Shown: positions 35,673-44,284, counted from the first letter of the stretch. The stretch: DNA of 58,732 nt from Nitrospinota bacterium (GCA_016212275.1 JACRGR010000013.1:1-58732), one strand, 5' to 3'. Numbers and translations: made by a program. Notes: a model not told the origin generated them from the letters alone.

Positions 35673-37139
35673 TCAGTTCCCCTTCTTTCTGTTGATTATA
35701 CTCTTTTCAATGGTGATGGAGCGGGAACTGCCGGTTTTTTTGTCCTTCGCGGAAACACTCATGATGCCATCCACATTGACATCGAACCCCACTTCCACTT
35801 TCGGGTCGCCCTTCTTGGCCTTTTCGATGCCGCCGAGAATGAACTTGCCCAGCAAGGTATTTTCCGACGCACGGTTGGAATTCCCCTGGAAAATCTTTAT
35901 CTCCACCTCCGTCTGGTTGTCCGCCACGGTGGAGAACTCCTTTTTCTGTCCCGCCGGTATCGGGGTGTTCGCGGCGATAACCTCTTCCATCGCGCCCCCT
36001 TCTATCTCCAGCCCCAGCGTGAAAGGAGTTACGTCCAGCAGGACCTTGTTTTCCATCGCGCCGCCGAGAATGGCCCCCTGCACCGCCGCCCCCAGCGCCA
36101 CGCACTCCAGCGGGTTCACGCCGCCGAGCAGTTTGCCTCCGAAACTATTGACGATGGCGTCGCGCACGGCGGGAATGCGCGTGGAGCCGCCCGCCAGCAG
36201 TATTTTGTCCAATTCACGGTTTTCAAAACCGCTTTTCTTCAGCGTGTCCTTTGCCAGCCGGACGATCTTTCCGACGATGCCCGCGATCATCTCTTCCAGT
36301 TGCGCGTTGGTGAAGGTTTTATCTATGTGGATCGGGCCGTGCTTGTCCGCCGTGATGAAGGGGATGTGGAGCCGGGCGCTCTCCTGCGTGGAGAGGGCAA
36401 CCTTCAGCTTCTCCGCTTCGTCTCTCAGTTTTTGCATGGCCATCTTGTCTTGCGAAAGGTCGATCCCGTGGTCGGCCTTGAAATCCGCCACCACCTTGTC
36501 CATCAGCATCTGGTCAATGTCGTCGCCGCCCAGCATGTTGTCGCCGCCGGTGGCCTTCACCTCGAACACGCCGTCGGCGATGGTGAGCACCGACACGTCG
36601 AACGTGCCGCCGCCGAAATCGAACACCATCACGTTTTGTTCCTCGGTCTGGCTGACGCCGTAGGCCATCGCCGCCGCCGTTGGCTCGTTGATGATCCGCA
36701 GGACGTTCAGCCCGGCCAGCCTCCCCACCTCCTGCACCGCCTGCCGCTGGAGCTGGTTGAAGTATGCCGGCACGGTGATCACCGCGTCTTTCACCGGATG
36801 GCCCAGTTCTTTCTCGGCCCCCGCCTTGAGCCGCGCCAGGATCTGCGCGCCCAACGCTTCCAGGCTGTACGAGCCGCTTCCGATGGCAACGGAATCTTTC
36901 TCCCCCATTCGGCGTTTTACGGAGCGGAAGGTGCGGTCCGGGTTCAGCACCGCCTGTTTTTTCGCCTTCGCGCCGACCAGTATTTCGTCCGCCTTGCCGA
37001 ATGCGACAACCGAGGGCATCATCGTTTCCCCATCGTCCACCGCGAGCAATACCGGCGCGCCGCCGCGCACCACGCCGATGGCCGAAGTGGTGGTGCCGAA
37101 ATCAATGCCGACTATCGGGCTTTCATTCACCAATGCCAT
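35673..37139 (-). CDS. Short Hsp70 (DnaK-like) lacking the C-terminal lid
   Basis: A 488-residue Hsp70. The ATPase domain is complete (GIDFGTTTSAIGVV, VFDFGGGTFDVSVL, LLAGGSTRIP) and the beta-sandwich substrate domain is present (DVTPFTLGLEIEGG, IFQGNSNRASENTLLG, SVSAKDKKTGS). It ends where DnaK's helical lid of about 130 residues would begin. A specialised chaperone rather than the housekeeping DnaK is likely; no DnaJ or GrpE is adjacent. AAGGA lies 7 nt before the ATG. It is cotranscribed with STAS and CheW genes upstream and queD downstream. Confidence 0.92.
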   Translation of the reverse strand: MALVNESPIVGIDFGTTTSAIGVVRGGAPVLLAVDDGETMMPSVVAFGKADEILVGAKAKKQAVLNPDRTFRSVKRRMGEKDSVAIGSGSYSLEALGAQILARLKAGAEKELGHPVKDAVITVPAYFNQLQRQAVQEVGRLAGLNVLRIINEPTAAAMAYGVSQTEEQNVMVFDFGGGTFDVSVLTIADGVFEVKATGGDNMLGGDDIDQMLMDKVVADFKADHGIDLSQDKMAMQKLRDEAEKLKVALSTQESARLHIPFITADKHGPIHIDKTFTNAQLEEMIAGIVGKIVRLAKDTLKKSGFENRELDKILLAGGSTRIPAVRDAIVNSFGGKLLGGVNPLECVALGAAVQGAILGGAMENKVLLDVTPFTLGLEIEGGAMEEVIAANTPIPAGQKKEFSTVADNQTEVEIKIFQGNSNRASENTLLGKFILGGIEKAKKGDPKVEVGFDVNVDGIMSVSAKDKKTGSSRSITIEKSIINRKKGN

Positions 37140-37196
37140 AACCAATTCCTTTATGAAACGGCGGGTTCCTGAGCGGATGAAATGCGGGGAAGTGGG

Positions 37197-37667
37197 TCAT
37201 GCGCCGAGCTTTTCCACGTCCAGCCACCCCACGATGCGGGCGCCGTTCCTGCCGATGCCGCGCAGGAACTCCGCCGACACTTCCCCCACCGCCCCCGCGG
37301 CCTGCTCCACATCGCCTTGCGGCAGGCGCAAAACGCTTGTTACCGCGTCCACCAGCAAACCCACCGGGCCGCGTTCGGTCTCGGTGATGATGATCCGGGA
37401 GCGTGGCGTGAAATCCGCCGCTTCCATTCCCAGTTTCACGCGGAGGTTGATCACCGGCACCACCTCGCCGCGCAGGTTAATCACCCCTTCGAAATGGCTT
37501 TTCACGCGCGGAACGTAGGTGATCCCCTCCAGCATGATGATCTCGCGCACTTTGGTGATCTCCAGCACATACTCTTCGGCGCCGAGCAACAGGCCGATGA
37601 AGTGGTATGAAAACTCCCCCCGCCCCTTTTCAGCTTCCTGCGCAGGCCGGACACGGAACCGTCCCAT
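37197..37667 (-). CDS. cheW: CheW-like chemotaxis coupling protein
   Basis: A 156-residue CheW-domain protein with the SH3-like core (VLEITKVREIIMLEGITYVPR, FEGVINLRGEVVPVINLR, RIIITETERGPVGLLVDAVTSVLRLP). It would link chemoreceptors to CheA or serve a related signalling array. No CheA or receptor is in the window. It begins 5 nt after the STAS gene stop, so the two are cotranslated. Confidence 0.92.
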   Translation of the reverse strand: MGRFRVRPAQEAEKGRGEFSYHFIGLLLGAEEYVLEITKVREIIMLEGITYVPRVKSHFEGVINLRGEVVPVINLRVKLGMEAADFTPRSRIIITETERGPVGLLVDAVTSVLRLPQGDVEQAAGAVGEVSAEFLRGIGRNGARIVGWLDVEKLGA

Positions 37668-37672
37668 GGGGA

Positions 37673-38008
37673 TCAGATGGCTTTAATAGCCTCGTCCTCG
37701 CTCTCGTAGATATTGAACAGGCGGGTAAGCCCCACCGTTTGAAGCACGCTTTTCACCGCTTCGTTCGGATTGATGAGCGCGAACGCCCCCTTGCGGGAAA
37801 GCACGGTTTTGTACACCGAAACGATGAACCCGACGCCGGCGGAATCTATCATCCCCACGCGGGAAAGGTCTATCAGGAACTTGTCGGTTTCCGCTTCACC
37901 CATTTCTTTCTTGATGGTCTCGCGGATCTCGTTCAGGTGGTTGAATACGATGTCGCCATTGATCAAAAAAACCGTTACATTGCCGGCCTTTTTCGTTTCG
38001 CATCTCAT
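37673..38008 (-). CDS. STAS-domain anti-sigma-factor antagonist
   Basis: A 111-residue single STAS domain with the phosphorylatable serine in the IDSAGVGF motif (DLSRVGMIDSAGVGFIVS). Such proteins bind anti-sigma or switch-kinase partners depending on serine phosphorylation. The ATG at 38008 is chosen because upstream in-frame sequence is not STAS-like. It is the first gene of the STAS-CheW-Hsp70-QueD operon. No serine kinase or phosphatase partner is adjacent. Confidence 0.9.
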   Translation of the reverse strand: MRCETKKAGNVTVFLINGDIVFNHLNEIRETIKKEMGEAETDKFLIDLSRVGMIDSAGVGFIVSVYKTVLSRKGAFALINPNEAVKSVLQTVGLTRLFNIYESEDEAIKAI

Positions 38009-38099
38009 AATTTCCGTAATCCTCTTTCTTAAAACCCAGCAGTACCTCTTTATCCTGTTACCCACCCTCCCGCGGGAAGTGGGTTTCCCCGTTACGGTA

Positions 38100-38128
38100 T
38101 TTGTACCAAATTTCAGGCGGTAAGCCAA
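38100..38128 (-). promoter_or_regulatory. Candidate promoter of the STAS operon
   Basis: On the minus strand, TTGGCT (38128-38123), a 17-nt spacer and TACAAA (38105-38100). A strong inverted repeat (CCCAC...GTGGG around a CCCGCGGG core, 38072-38094) lies in the leader ahead of the STAS start. Confidence 0.4.
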
Positions 38129-38202
38129 GAACTCCTTTTTCTGGCGATCACGCCACAAATAAACTCACATCAATGCCATAAAGCGATTTAGAATAGGGAC
38201 AC

Positions 38203-38781
38203 ATGGGAACCGACAGGAAGTTCAACCCCCGCGAGGTGGAAAAGCTGAAAAACCCCGCGCGGATGGAGCGCGAAAACCCGGAGACCATCTGGAAAATGCT
38301 CAATCTCAACCACCCCGCCTGCATCGTGGATGTGGGATGCGGCGTGGGGTTCGCCGCCATCCCATTCGCGCAAAAAATGAACGGCGGCATGGTGTACGCC
38401 TGCGACATCGCCCAGGAAATGCTGGATATGCTCAAGGAGGAGATGAGCATGGCCGGAGTGAAAAACATCACTCCCCTTCTCTCCCGTGAATCCACCCTCC
38501 CCCTGCCCGACGCTATCGCCGATGCGGTTCTGATGCAGAACCTGCACCACGAACTGCACGAACCGGTGGAACTCCTGCGGGAATGCAAACGGGTACTCAA
38601 GCCCGGCGGCAAAATGGCCATCATTGATTGGAAAAAGGAAGCGATGGAATTCGGCCCGCCGCCGGAACTGCGCGTATCCGCCAAAAAAATAGGGAGCGAC
38701 CTGCGTGAGGCGGGGTTCGCCCAAATCACCGCCCACGAAACCTTCCCCTTCCATTCCCTCGTCCTCGCCCAAAAACCCTGA
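38203..38781 (+). CDS. Class I SAM-dependent methyltransferase
   Basis: A 192-residue Rossmann-fold methyltransferase (Methyltransf_11/25 type). The SAM motif I is VDVGCGVGFAAIPFA, motif II acid is in VYACDIAQEML, and motif IV/V is DAVLMQNLHHELHEPVELLRE followed by RVLKPGGKMAIIDW. The substrate cannot be told. It resembles small metal/metabolite or quinone-type methyltransferases only in general form. It is monocistronic, with the second triple-hairpin element after it. Confidence 0.87.
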   Translation: MGTDRKFNPREVEKLKNPARMERENPETIWKMLNLNHPACIVDVGCGVGFAAIPFAQKMNGGMVYACDIAQEMLDMLKEEMSMAGVKNITPLLSRESTLPLPDAIADAVLMQNLHHELHEPVELLRECKRVLKPGGKMAIIDWKKEAMEFGPPPELRVSAKKIGSDLREAGFAQITAHETFPFHSLVLAQKP

Positions 38782-38802
38782 TCCGCCCGATAGATTATTC
38801 TC

Positions 38803-38957
38803 TTGGGGGAACCTTTCTGGAGAAAGTTCCCCCCAAACCCGCTCCAAAGACTTTTAATTCAGGAAAAATCACCCCCTTTGCAGGGGATGATTTTTCCTGA
38901 ACGATAAAGGTTTTCGAGAGAGTTTGAGAGAACCTTTTTTCAAAAAGGTTCTCTCAA
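38803..38957. repeat. Triple-hairpin dispersed element, copy 2
   Basis: Same three-hairpin order as 18797-18954: 38803-38836 (TTGGGGGAAC/GTTCCCCCCAA type), 38858-38900 (TCAGGAAAAATCA...TGATTTTTCCTGA) and 38924-38957 (16-bp perfect stem). Single-strand spacers such as AACCCGCTCCAAAGACTTTT and GAACGATAAAG are almost unchanged between copies, while stem bases differ in a pairing-preserving way. It again sits between convergent genes. Confidence 0.85.
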
Positions 38958-38976
38958 CAGGATATTCAGCGGGCGG

Positions 38977-39849
38977 TCAGTGGTGGACCAGTTCGCCGTG
39001 GAACACGGGAGCGAAATCGTGGCAGAATTCCTCGATGCTCCGTGCCGGTTCCCCGGTGATATCCAGCACCGTTGGCCGGATGCGCGCGGCTCCGCCCGAA
39101 CTGAAGATGGCGAAAAGCCCGCGGATGTCCTCCGCCAGCCATTCCGGCAGTCCGGCGCGGATCATGCCTTTTTCCGCCTCTTCCAGCGTCGTGTCTTCGT
39201 ACCGGACGTGCTTGCCGCACACGTCGGAAAGCGCTTCGGCGATCCGCTCATAGTCCACCGCTTCGGGACCGGTGAGTTCATAAATTTTTCCTTCGTGCCC
39301 CGTGCCGGTGAGTATGACCGCGGCGCATTTGGCGATGTCCCGTGCGTCAATGAGCGATACCTTCGCTTTTTTCATCGGAACGCGCAGTACCCCTTCGGAC
39401 TTGATCGCGTTCGCGTGCATGAAAAGCCCCTGCATGAACATCATGGGCCGCAGGATGCAATATGGAACGCCGGAGTCCCGGAGTTCCCTTTCCGTCTCAT
39501 AGTGCCAGCGCGCGAGCGCGACCGGCGAATCGGGACCCGCGCCGAACGCCGACTGCTTTACGATAAGCGAAACGCCGGCCCTTTTCGCGGCGCGGATGAC
39601 GTTCCCCTGCAGTTCCGCCTGCCTCGGATCGGGCGACGAGAGCAGGAACACGCGGTCCACGCCTTTCATCGCCTCGTCCAACGCCCTACTGTCCGCCATA
39701 TCCCCCATGCATACCTCCATGCCGGGGAGTTTCAGGTCCTCCGCCTTTTTCGGATTTCTTGAATACGCCCGGAACTTTATGCCTTTCGCGGAAAGGAGCC
39801 GCGCAAGCTCGCTTCCCACCGTTCCGGTTGCGCCTGTGAGTAAAATCAT
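38977..39849 (-). CDS. NmrA-like/SDR NAD(P)H-binding protein
   Basis: A 290-residue atypical short-chain dehydrogenase with the N-terminal dinucleotide motif GATGTVGSELA and an Arg/Lys-rich AYSRNPKKAEDL loop favouring NADP(H). It is similar to the NmrA/QOR2 quinone-oxidoreductase or redox-sensor group; the catalytic Tyr-x3-Lys is not obvious. The ATG at 39849 has GGAGGTG upstream. Substrate unknown. Confidence 0.88.
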   Translation of the reverse strand: MILLTGATGTVGSELARLLSAKGIKFRAYSRNPKKAEDLKLPGMEVCMGDMADSRALDEAMKGVDRVFLLSSPDPRQAELQGNVIRAAKRAGVSLIVKQSAFGAGPDSPVALARWHYETERELRDSGVPYCILRPMMFMQGLFMHANAIKSEGVLRVPMKKAKVSLIDARDIAKCAAVILTGTGHEGKIYELTGPEAVDYERIAEALSDVCGKHVRYEDTTLEEAEKGMIRAGLPEWLAEDIRGLFAIFSSGGAARIRPTVLDITGEPARSIEEFCHDFAPVFHGELVHH

Positions 39850-40016
39850 GATGCACCTCCAAATGATCGGATCCAACTTTGGAATGCCAATGTTTTAATT
39901 CCGGGCCGTGCTATTTAGCCGTTTCCCGGGAATTCAACTTGCTTTTATTATAGTCCCGCCATTGGGGGCGGGATGCGGATTTCAACGGAACATCGCGTAC
40001 CGCGGTACTTTTATGC

Positions 40017-40250
40017 GCCGAGTGCGGATAGCTTTCCCTGGGTGCATCTGTGGCTAATCCCATCACTGGAACAGATTGCCCGCTATGCGGGCAACGAAAG
40101 GCGGGCTACCTGTCCTACCGAATACTTTCCTCCTACCGGAGGCAACAACAGCCTAAAGGCCGTTGCTACCAGAGATTCACCCATCTGCGTCATCCGCGCA
40201 ATCTGCGGATAACTTTTCCCTCCGTGTCTTTGTGCCTGTGTGGCTATACT
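40017..40250. repeat. Composite hairpin/repeat region upstream of the ABC transporter
   Basis: The stretch 39850-40292 has no gene. Within it are tandem inverted repeats: 40076-40094 (TTGCCCGC/GCGGGCAA, TAT loop), 40129-40142 (CCTCC/GGAGG) and 40142-40166 (GCAAC/GTTGC around GCC/GGC). An ATCTGCG...ATCTGCGGATAAC end (about 40182-40212) is shared with the elements at 19.7 and 27.4 kb. The adjacent CCTCCGTGTCTTTGTGCC-type tract looks repeat-derived. Confidence 0.55.
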
Positions 40251-40292
40251 ATCCCTTGGCATAACCGAAACAGACCGATTGTAAGGCGGCGT

Positions 40293-42026
40293 ATGGACGG
40301 AGTTTTCAGGGGCATTTGGGGCGGCACCCGGCACTTTTGGGAGCAATGGCGCATCATCCGCCTGCCGGACGTGCTTGCCATCGCTTTCCTCGCCGGCGTC
40401 ATTTACGGCATCACCAGCATGGCGCAAGAATGGACCGGCGCGCCCCGCCCCGCCGTGGAGATAGACCTCTCGCCGTGGGCGCTCCCAAAATACACCTTCT
40501 ACTCGCTCTCGCGCGGCATCATGGCCTACATCCTTTCGCTGGCCTTCACGCTCGTGTACGGTTACTGGGCGGCAAAAAGCAGGGTCGCCGAGCGTCTGCT
40601 CATCCCGATGCTGGACATTTTGCAAAGCATCCCGGTGCTGGGATTCATGCCGGGCCTCATCATCGCTCTGGCGGCGATATTCCCGCACAGCAACATCGGG
40701 GTGGAGCTGGCCGCCGTGGTGATGATCTTCACCGGCCAGGCGTGGAACATGACATATAGCTTCTACTATTCCGTGAAATCCATCCCGCGCGAACTGGCCG
40801 AGGCGGCCACCGTGTACCGCTTCGACTGGCGCGAGCGGCTGGTGTGGGTGGAGCTTCCCTCCGCCACGATGGGACTGGTGTGGAACAGCATGATGAGCAT
40901 GGCGGGCGGCTGGTTCTTTTTGATGATCTGCGAATCGTTCGTGCTGGGCGACAAGGATTACCGCCTGCCGGGGCTTGGCTCCTACATGAGCGTGGCGGTG
41001 GCGAAAGGCGATACCGGCGCGATGCTGTGGGCCATCGCGGCGATGGTGGCGATGATCGTGGTGCTGGATCAGCTTTTTTGGCGGCCAGTGGTGGTGTGGG
41101 CCCAAAAGTTCCGCGTGGAGGAAGGGGGCGCAAAAGAGGAAGTGTCGTCGTGGTTCCTCGACCTCTTGAACAAGTCCCGCGCCATCGCCCTGCTGGATCG
41201 GCTGTTGCGCGTGATGGTGTTCGAACGCCCCAAGCATCAACACAGGCCCGAAAAAACACCCGGCCCGTTTTCAAAGATACTGCGGACCATCCCCTTCATC
41301 GCTTTCATCGTGCTGTCGCTCACGCTGGTGGCGGGCGCGCTGAAGCTGATCGGCACGGTTAGCGTTTTACCGATCGAGGATTGGGTATCCATCATTTCCG
41401 CCGCCCTGCTCACGCTGGGGCGGGTAATGACCGCCGTGGCGCTGGGAACCCTCTGGACGCTCCCGGTGGGCATCGCCATCGGCGTATCGCCGCGCCTTTC
41501 GCGCGCGCTCCAGCCGGTGGTGCAGATAGCCGCGTCGTTCCCCGCGCCGATGCTGTTCCCCGCCATGGTCGCGCTGATGATATTCCTCAACATCCCACTG
41601 GGATGGGGAAGCATCGTGCTGATGGTCTTTGGCACCCATTGGTACATCCTGTTCAACATCATCGCGGGAGCGATGGCCATCCCCGCCGACATGCATGAAG
41701 CCGCGCGGAGCTACCGCCTGCGCGGATGGCAAAGGTTCCGCCAACTGTATGTGCCGGCGGTGCTCCCGTACCTGGCCACCGGCTGGGTGGCGGCGGCGGG
41801 CGGCGCGTGGAACGCCAGCATCGTGGCGGAATACGTCACCCACGACAACCAAACGCTCACCGCCTTCGGCCTCGGTTCGCAGATAAGCATGGCGGCGGAG
41901 CGCGCCGATTTCCCGCACCTGGCCGCGGCGGTGTTCGTGATGGCCTCCGTGGTGGTACTGCTGAACCGGACGCTGTGGCAGAGAGTGTACCTGATCGCTG
42001 AACAACGCTTCTCCATCAACCGCTGA
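40293..42026 (+). CDS. Fused double ABC permease (NitT/TauT type)
   Basis: A 577-residue permease with two BPD_transp_1-type halves in one chain (about 1-270 and 320-570), each with five to six membrane spans. EAA-like loops are at ELAEAATVYRFDWRERLVWVELP and DMHEAARSYRLRGWQRFRQLYVP. Related single-domain permeases carry nitrate, taurine or bicarbonate; here two are joined, so one gene can build the whole channel. The ATG at 40293 is chosen because the frame upstream reads through repeat DNA. The ATPase gene follows after 18 nt. No substrate-binding protein is encoded nearby. Confidence 0.88.
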   Translation: MDGVFRGIWGGTRHFWEQWRIIRLPDVLAIAFLAGVIYGITSMAQEWTGAPRPAVEIDLSPWALPKYTFYSLSRGIMAYILSLAFTLVYGYWAAKSRVAERLLIPMLDILQSIPVLGFMPGLIIALAAIFPHSNIGVELAAVVMIFTGQAWNMTYSFYYSVKSIPRELAEAATVYRFDWRERLVWVELPSATMGLVWNSMMSMAGGWFFLMICESFVLGDKDYRLPGLGSYMSVAVAKGDTGAMLWAIAAMVAMIVVLDQLFWRPVVVWAQKFRVEEGGAKEEVSSWFLDLLNKSRAIALLDRLLRVMVFERPKHQHRPEKTPGPFSKILRTIPFIAFIVLSLTLVAGALKLIGTVSVLPIEDWVSIISAALLTLGRVMTAVALGTLWTLPVGIAIGVSPRLSRALQPVVQIAASFPAPMLFPAMVALMIFLNIPLGWGSIVLMVFGTHWYILFNIIAGAMAIPADMHEAARSYRLRGWQRFRQLYVPAVLPYLATGWVAAAGGAWNASIVAEYVTHDNQTLTAFGLGSQISMAAERADFPHLAAAVFVMASVVVLLNRTLWQRVYLIAEQRFSINR

Positions 42027-42044
42027 CAGGGGTAGAATTCACCG

Positions 42045-43340
42045 ATGGAAACAAAAGTGCTGTGCGAGGCGCGGGGCGTGAGCCACGATTTCGCGCGCCC
42101 GAACGACAAAGTGCTGAGCGTGCTGGACGACATCAACATCGCCGTCCGCCCACGCGAGGTGATAGCCCTGCTCGGCCCGTCGGGATGCGGCAAGAGCACC
42201 ATCCTGCGAATCCTCGCGGGGCTTATCAAGCCCACCGCCGGCGAGGTGTTCTACCGCGAACAACCGCTGAAAGGGCTGAACCACGGCGTGTCCATCGTGT
42301 TCCAGAGCTTCGCCCTGTACCCGTGGATGACGGTGGAGGGGAATATCAACGCGGTACTGCGCGCGCGGGGAATTTCCCCGGAAGAATCGGCAAAACAGGT
42401 TGAAGAGGCGTTGAAAATGGTGGGCCTGTTGGGCTTTGGCCGCGCATACCCGCGCGAACTTTCCGGCGGCATGAAGCAGAGGGTGGGCATCGCGCGCGCC
42501 ATCGCGGTGAACCCGGACATACTGTTTATGGACGAGCCGTTCAGCCAGGTTGACGCGCTGACCGCCGAAAGCTTGCGCGCGGAGGTTCTGGACATCTGGG
42601 CCATGAGCGACCGCAACCCCAGCTCCATTCTGATGGTGAGCGGAAGCATCCAGGAAGTGGTGTACATGGCCGATCGCATCGTGGTGCTTAGCCCCAATCC
42701 GGGCCGCGTGCGCACCATCGTGGAAAACCCGCTTCCCCGCCCGCGCGACTACCGCTCCCCCGGATTTTCCCGGCTGGTGGATCATCTGCACGATGTCATC
42801 ACCGGCCACGAAATGCCGGACATCGCGGTAGCGATGCCCGCCGCCCCCTCGGCCATCGAGCCGTTGCCGGATGCCACCGCCAGCGAAGTGATAGGCCTGA
42901 TGGAATATCTGGACGCGCGCGGCGGACGGGCGGAGGTGTTCCAGATGGCCGCCGACACCCACCGCGAGTTCGGCGAGATCATCAAGATCGTCAAGGCCGC
43001 GGAGATGCTCGACCTGGTGGATACCCCCAAGCGGCAGGTGGTGTTCGAGACGGTGGGCGCGCGGTTCGTGAAGGCCGGGCCGGAGGAACGCAAGGCCATT
43101 TGGCGTGAACAGACCCTGAAGCTGGCCATCTTCCAGAAGATCGTGGAACTCATCGAGAAGCAGGAAAGCGGCGAACTGGACCGCGAGATAGCGATGGAGA
43201 TCATCATCTTCTCCATGCCGTTCGAGGATTTTGAAAAGACGTTCGACAACATCGTGCGCTGGGGGCGCTACGGCAACCTGTTCGCCTACGACGAAGCCTC
43301 GGAAAAACTCTCGCTGGTAAAACCCTCAGCAGATACCTGA
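42045..43340 (+). CDS. ABC ATPase with C-terminal AAA-associated domain, no H-loop His
   Basis: A 431-residue NitT/TauT-like ATPase: Walker A GPSGCGKST, signature LSGGMKQRVGIARA, Walker B ILFMDEPFSQVDA. The switch region reads LMVSGSIQEVVYMADRI where relatives have VTHD or VSHD, so the catalytic-cycle histidine is replaced by glycine. Residues about 285-430 form the AAA-associated C-terminal domain seen in some nitrate/sulfonate-type ATPases (HREFGEIIKIVKAAEMLDLV, MPFEDFEKTFDNIVRWGR). It pairs with the fused permease upstream. Confidence 0.9.
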   Translation: METKVLCEARGVSHDFARPNDKVLSVLDDINIAVRPREVIALLGPSGCGKSTILRILAGLIKPTAGEVFYREQPLKGLNHGVSIVFQSFALYPWMTVEGNINAVLRARGISPEESAKQVEEALKMVGLLGFGRAYPRELSGGMKQRVGIARAIAVNPDILFMDEPFSQVDALTAESLRAEVLDIWAMSDRNPSSILMVSGSIQEVVYMADRIVVLSPNPGRVRTIVENPLPRPRDYRSPGFSRLVDHLHDVITGHEMPDIAVAMPAAPSAIEPLPDATASEVIGLMEYLDARGGRAEVFQMAADTHREFGEIIKIVKAAEMLDLVDTPKRQVVFETVGARFVKAGPEERKAIWREQTLKLAIFQKIVELIEKQESGELDREIAMEIIIFSMPFEDFEKTFDNIVRWGRYGNLFAYDEASEKLSLVKPSADT

Positions 43341-43398
43341 CCCTCCCCAAATCCCTTGGGCATTGAAACCGCAACACAGAGGGATAAAGGAGGAATTC

Positions 43399-43474
43399 AA
43401 CCACGGATTCACACGGATGAACACCGATGTTTTACAGTACCCCCATTCGTGTGTATCAGTGTTTATCCGTGGTT
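43399..43474. repeat. Short terminal-inverted-repeat element (no internal gene)
   Basis: The 30-nt ends at 43399-43428 and 43445-43474 are imperfect inverted repeats built from ACCACGGAT and CACGGAT-like units, enclosing 16 nt. It belongs to the same general style as the elements at 19643 and 27039 and lies at the 3' end of the sirtuin gene. Confidence 0.65.
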
Positions 43475-44197
43475 CTCTTTCATCATCAGTTGGGGGAGGA
43501 TGAGGCCGGAAGCGCCTTGCAAGTAGGCGTCGGCCATAGGGGTGAGCGGGGTTTCCTCCGGGTTCACTTCCACCACGAACGCGCCCGCCTCCCGCGCGAT
43601 GCCCGCCAGCGACGCGGCGGGTTGGACCACGGACGATGTGCCAGCGACTATCAAAACCTCGCACCGTTTGCAGGAATTCACGGCTTTTTCCAGCACGTCC
43701 TCTTCCAGCGATTCGCCGAACCAGACGATGTGCGGGCGCAACAGCGCGCCGCACCGGCAACGCGGCGGAATTTCCTTCAACGGCACGTCCCGGTTTTCGC
43801 GCACCGTTCCCTCGGCCGTGCACCGGGCATGCCAGATGTTGCCGTGCAGTTCCACCATCTTCGCGTTCCCGGCCACGCGGTGGAGGCCGTCCACGTTTTG
43901 CGTTATCAACAGGAATTCGGGAAACCGTTTTTCCATTTCCGCGATAGCGTAATGGCCGGGGTTCGGCTTGAGCGGCGCGATAAGCCCCCGCCGCCAGTCA
44001 TACCACTCCCACACCAGTTTCGGATCGCGCTCGAAAGCATCGGGGGTCGCCAGTTCTTCGGGACGGAAATTGCGCCACAGCCCCTGCGGGCCGCGAAAAG
44101 TGGGAACGCCGCTTTCGGCGGATACCCCCGCGCCGGTGAGCACCGCCACCGATTTCGCGATGGCCAGCCGTTCCCTTACCCGCGCGAGATCATCCAT
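43463..44197 (-). CDS. cobB: Sirtuin (NAD-dependent protein deacylase)
   Basis: A 244-residue Sir2 enzyme with NAD-binding GAGVSAESGVPTFRG, TQNVDGLHR, catalytic H118 (ELHGNIW), GTSSVV and EVNPE. Zinc-site cysteines C126 and the CRC pair 147/149 resemble the E. coli CobB layout. Y66 and R69 (WEWYDWRR) form the YxxR pair that marks class III sirtuins, which prefer succinyl/malonyl-lysine. It may therefore desuccinylate as well as deacetylate. The last codons overlap the right arm of the terminal-inverted-repeat element at 43399-43474. Confidence 0.93.
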   Translation of the reverse strand: MDDLARVRERLAIAKSVAVLTGAGVSAESGVPTFRGPQGLWRNFRPEELATPDAFERDPKLVWEWYDWRRGLIAPLKPNPGHYAIAEMEKRFPEFLLITQNVDGLHRVAGNAKMVELHGNIWHARCTAEGTVRENRDVPLKEIPPRCRCGALLRPHIVWFGESLEEDVLEKAVNSCKRCEVLIVAGTSSVVQPAASLAGIAREAGAFVVEVNPEETPLTPMADAYLQGASGLILPQLMMKENHG

Positions 44198-44220
44198 TAT
44201 TCAGATGGGTTCATTTCAAT

Positions 44221-44271
44221 GGTAGGTGCGGCTCTAGCCGCACCATTGGCGCGAATGAATTCGCACCTACC
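44221..44271. repeat. Palindromic element with nested hairpins
   Basis: Outer perfect 10-bp repeats GGTAGGTGCG (44221-44230) and CGCACCTACC (44262-44271) enclose two hairpins, GTGCGGCT/AGCCGCAC (44226-44243) and one around GCGAATGAATTCGC. It lies between the divergent sirtuin start (44197) and the 3' end of the kinase (44285). It looks like a dispersed repeat; only one copy is in the window. Confidence 0.6.
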
Positions 44272-44284
44272 GGATAGGGACAAT

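Noticed and set aside
40050..40292. 81-residue N-terminal extension of the ABC permease
   Set aside because: It translates hairpin and repeat DNA; the native-looking start is ATG 40293.
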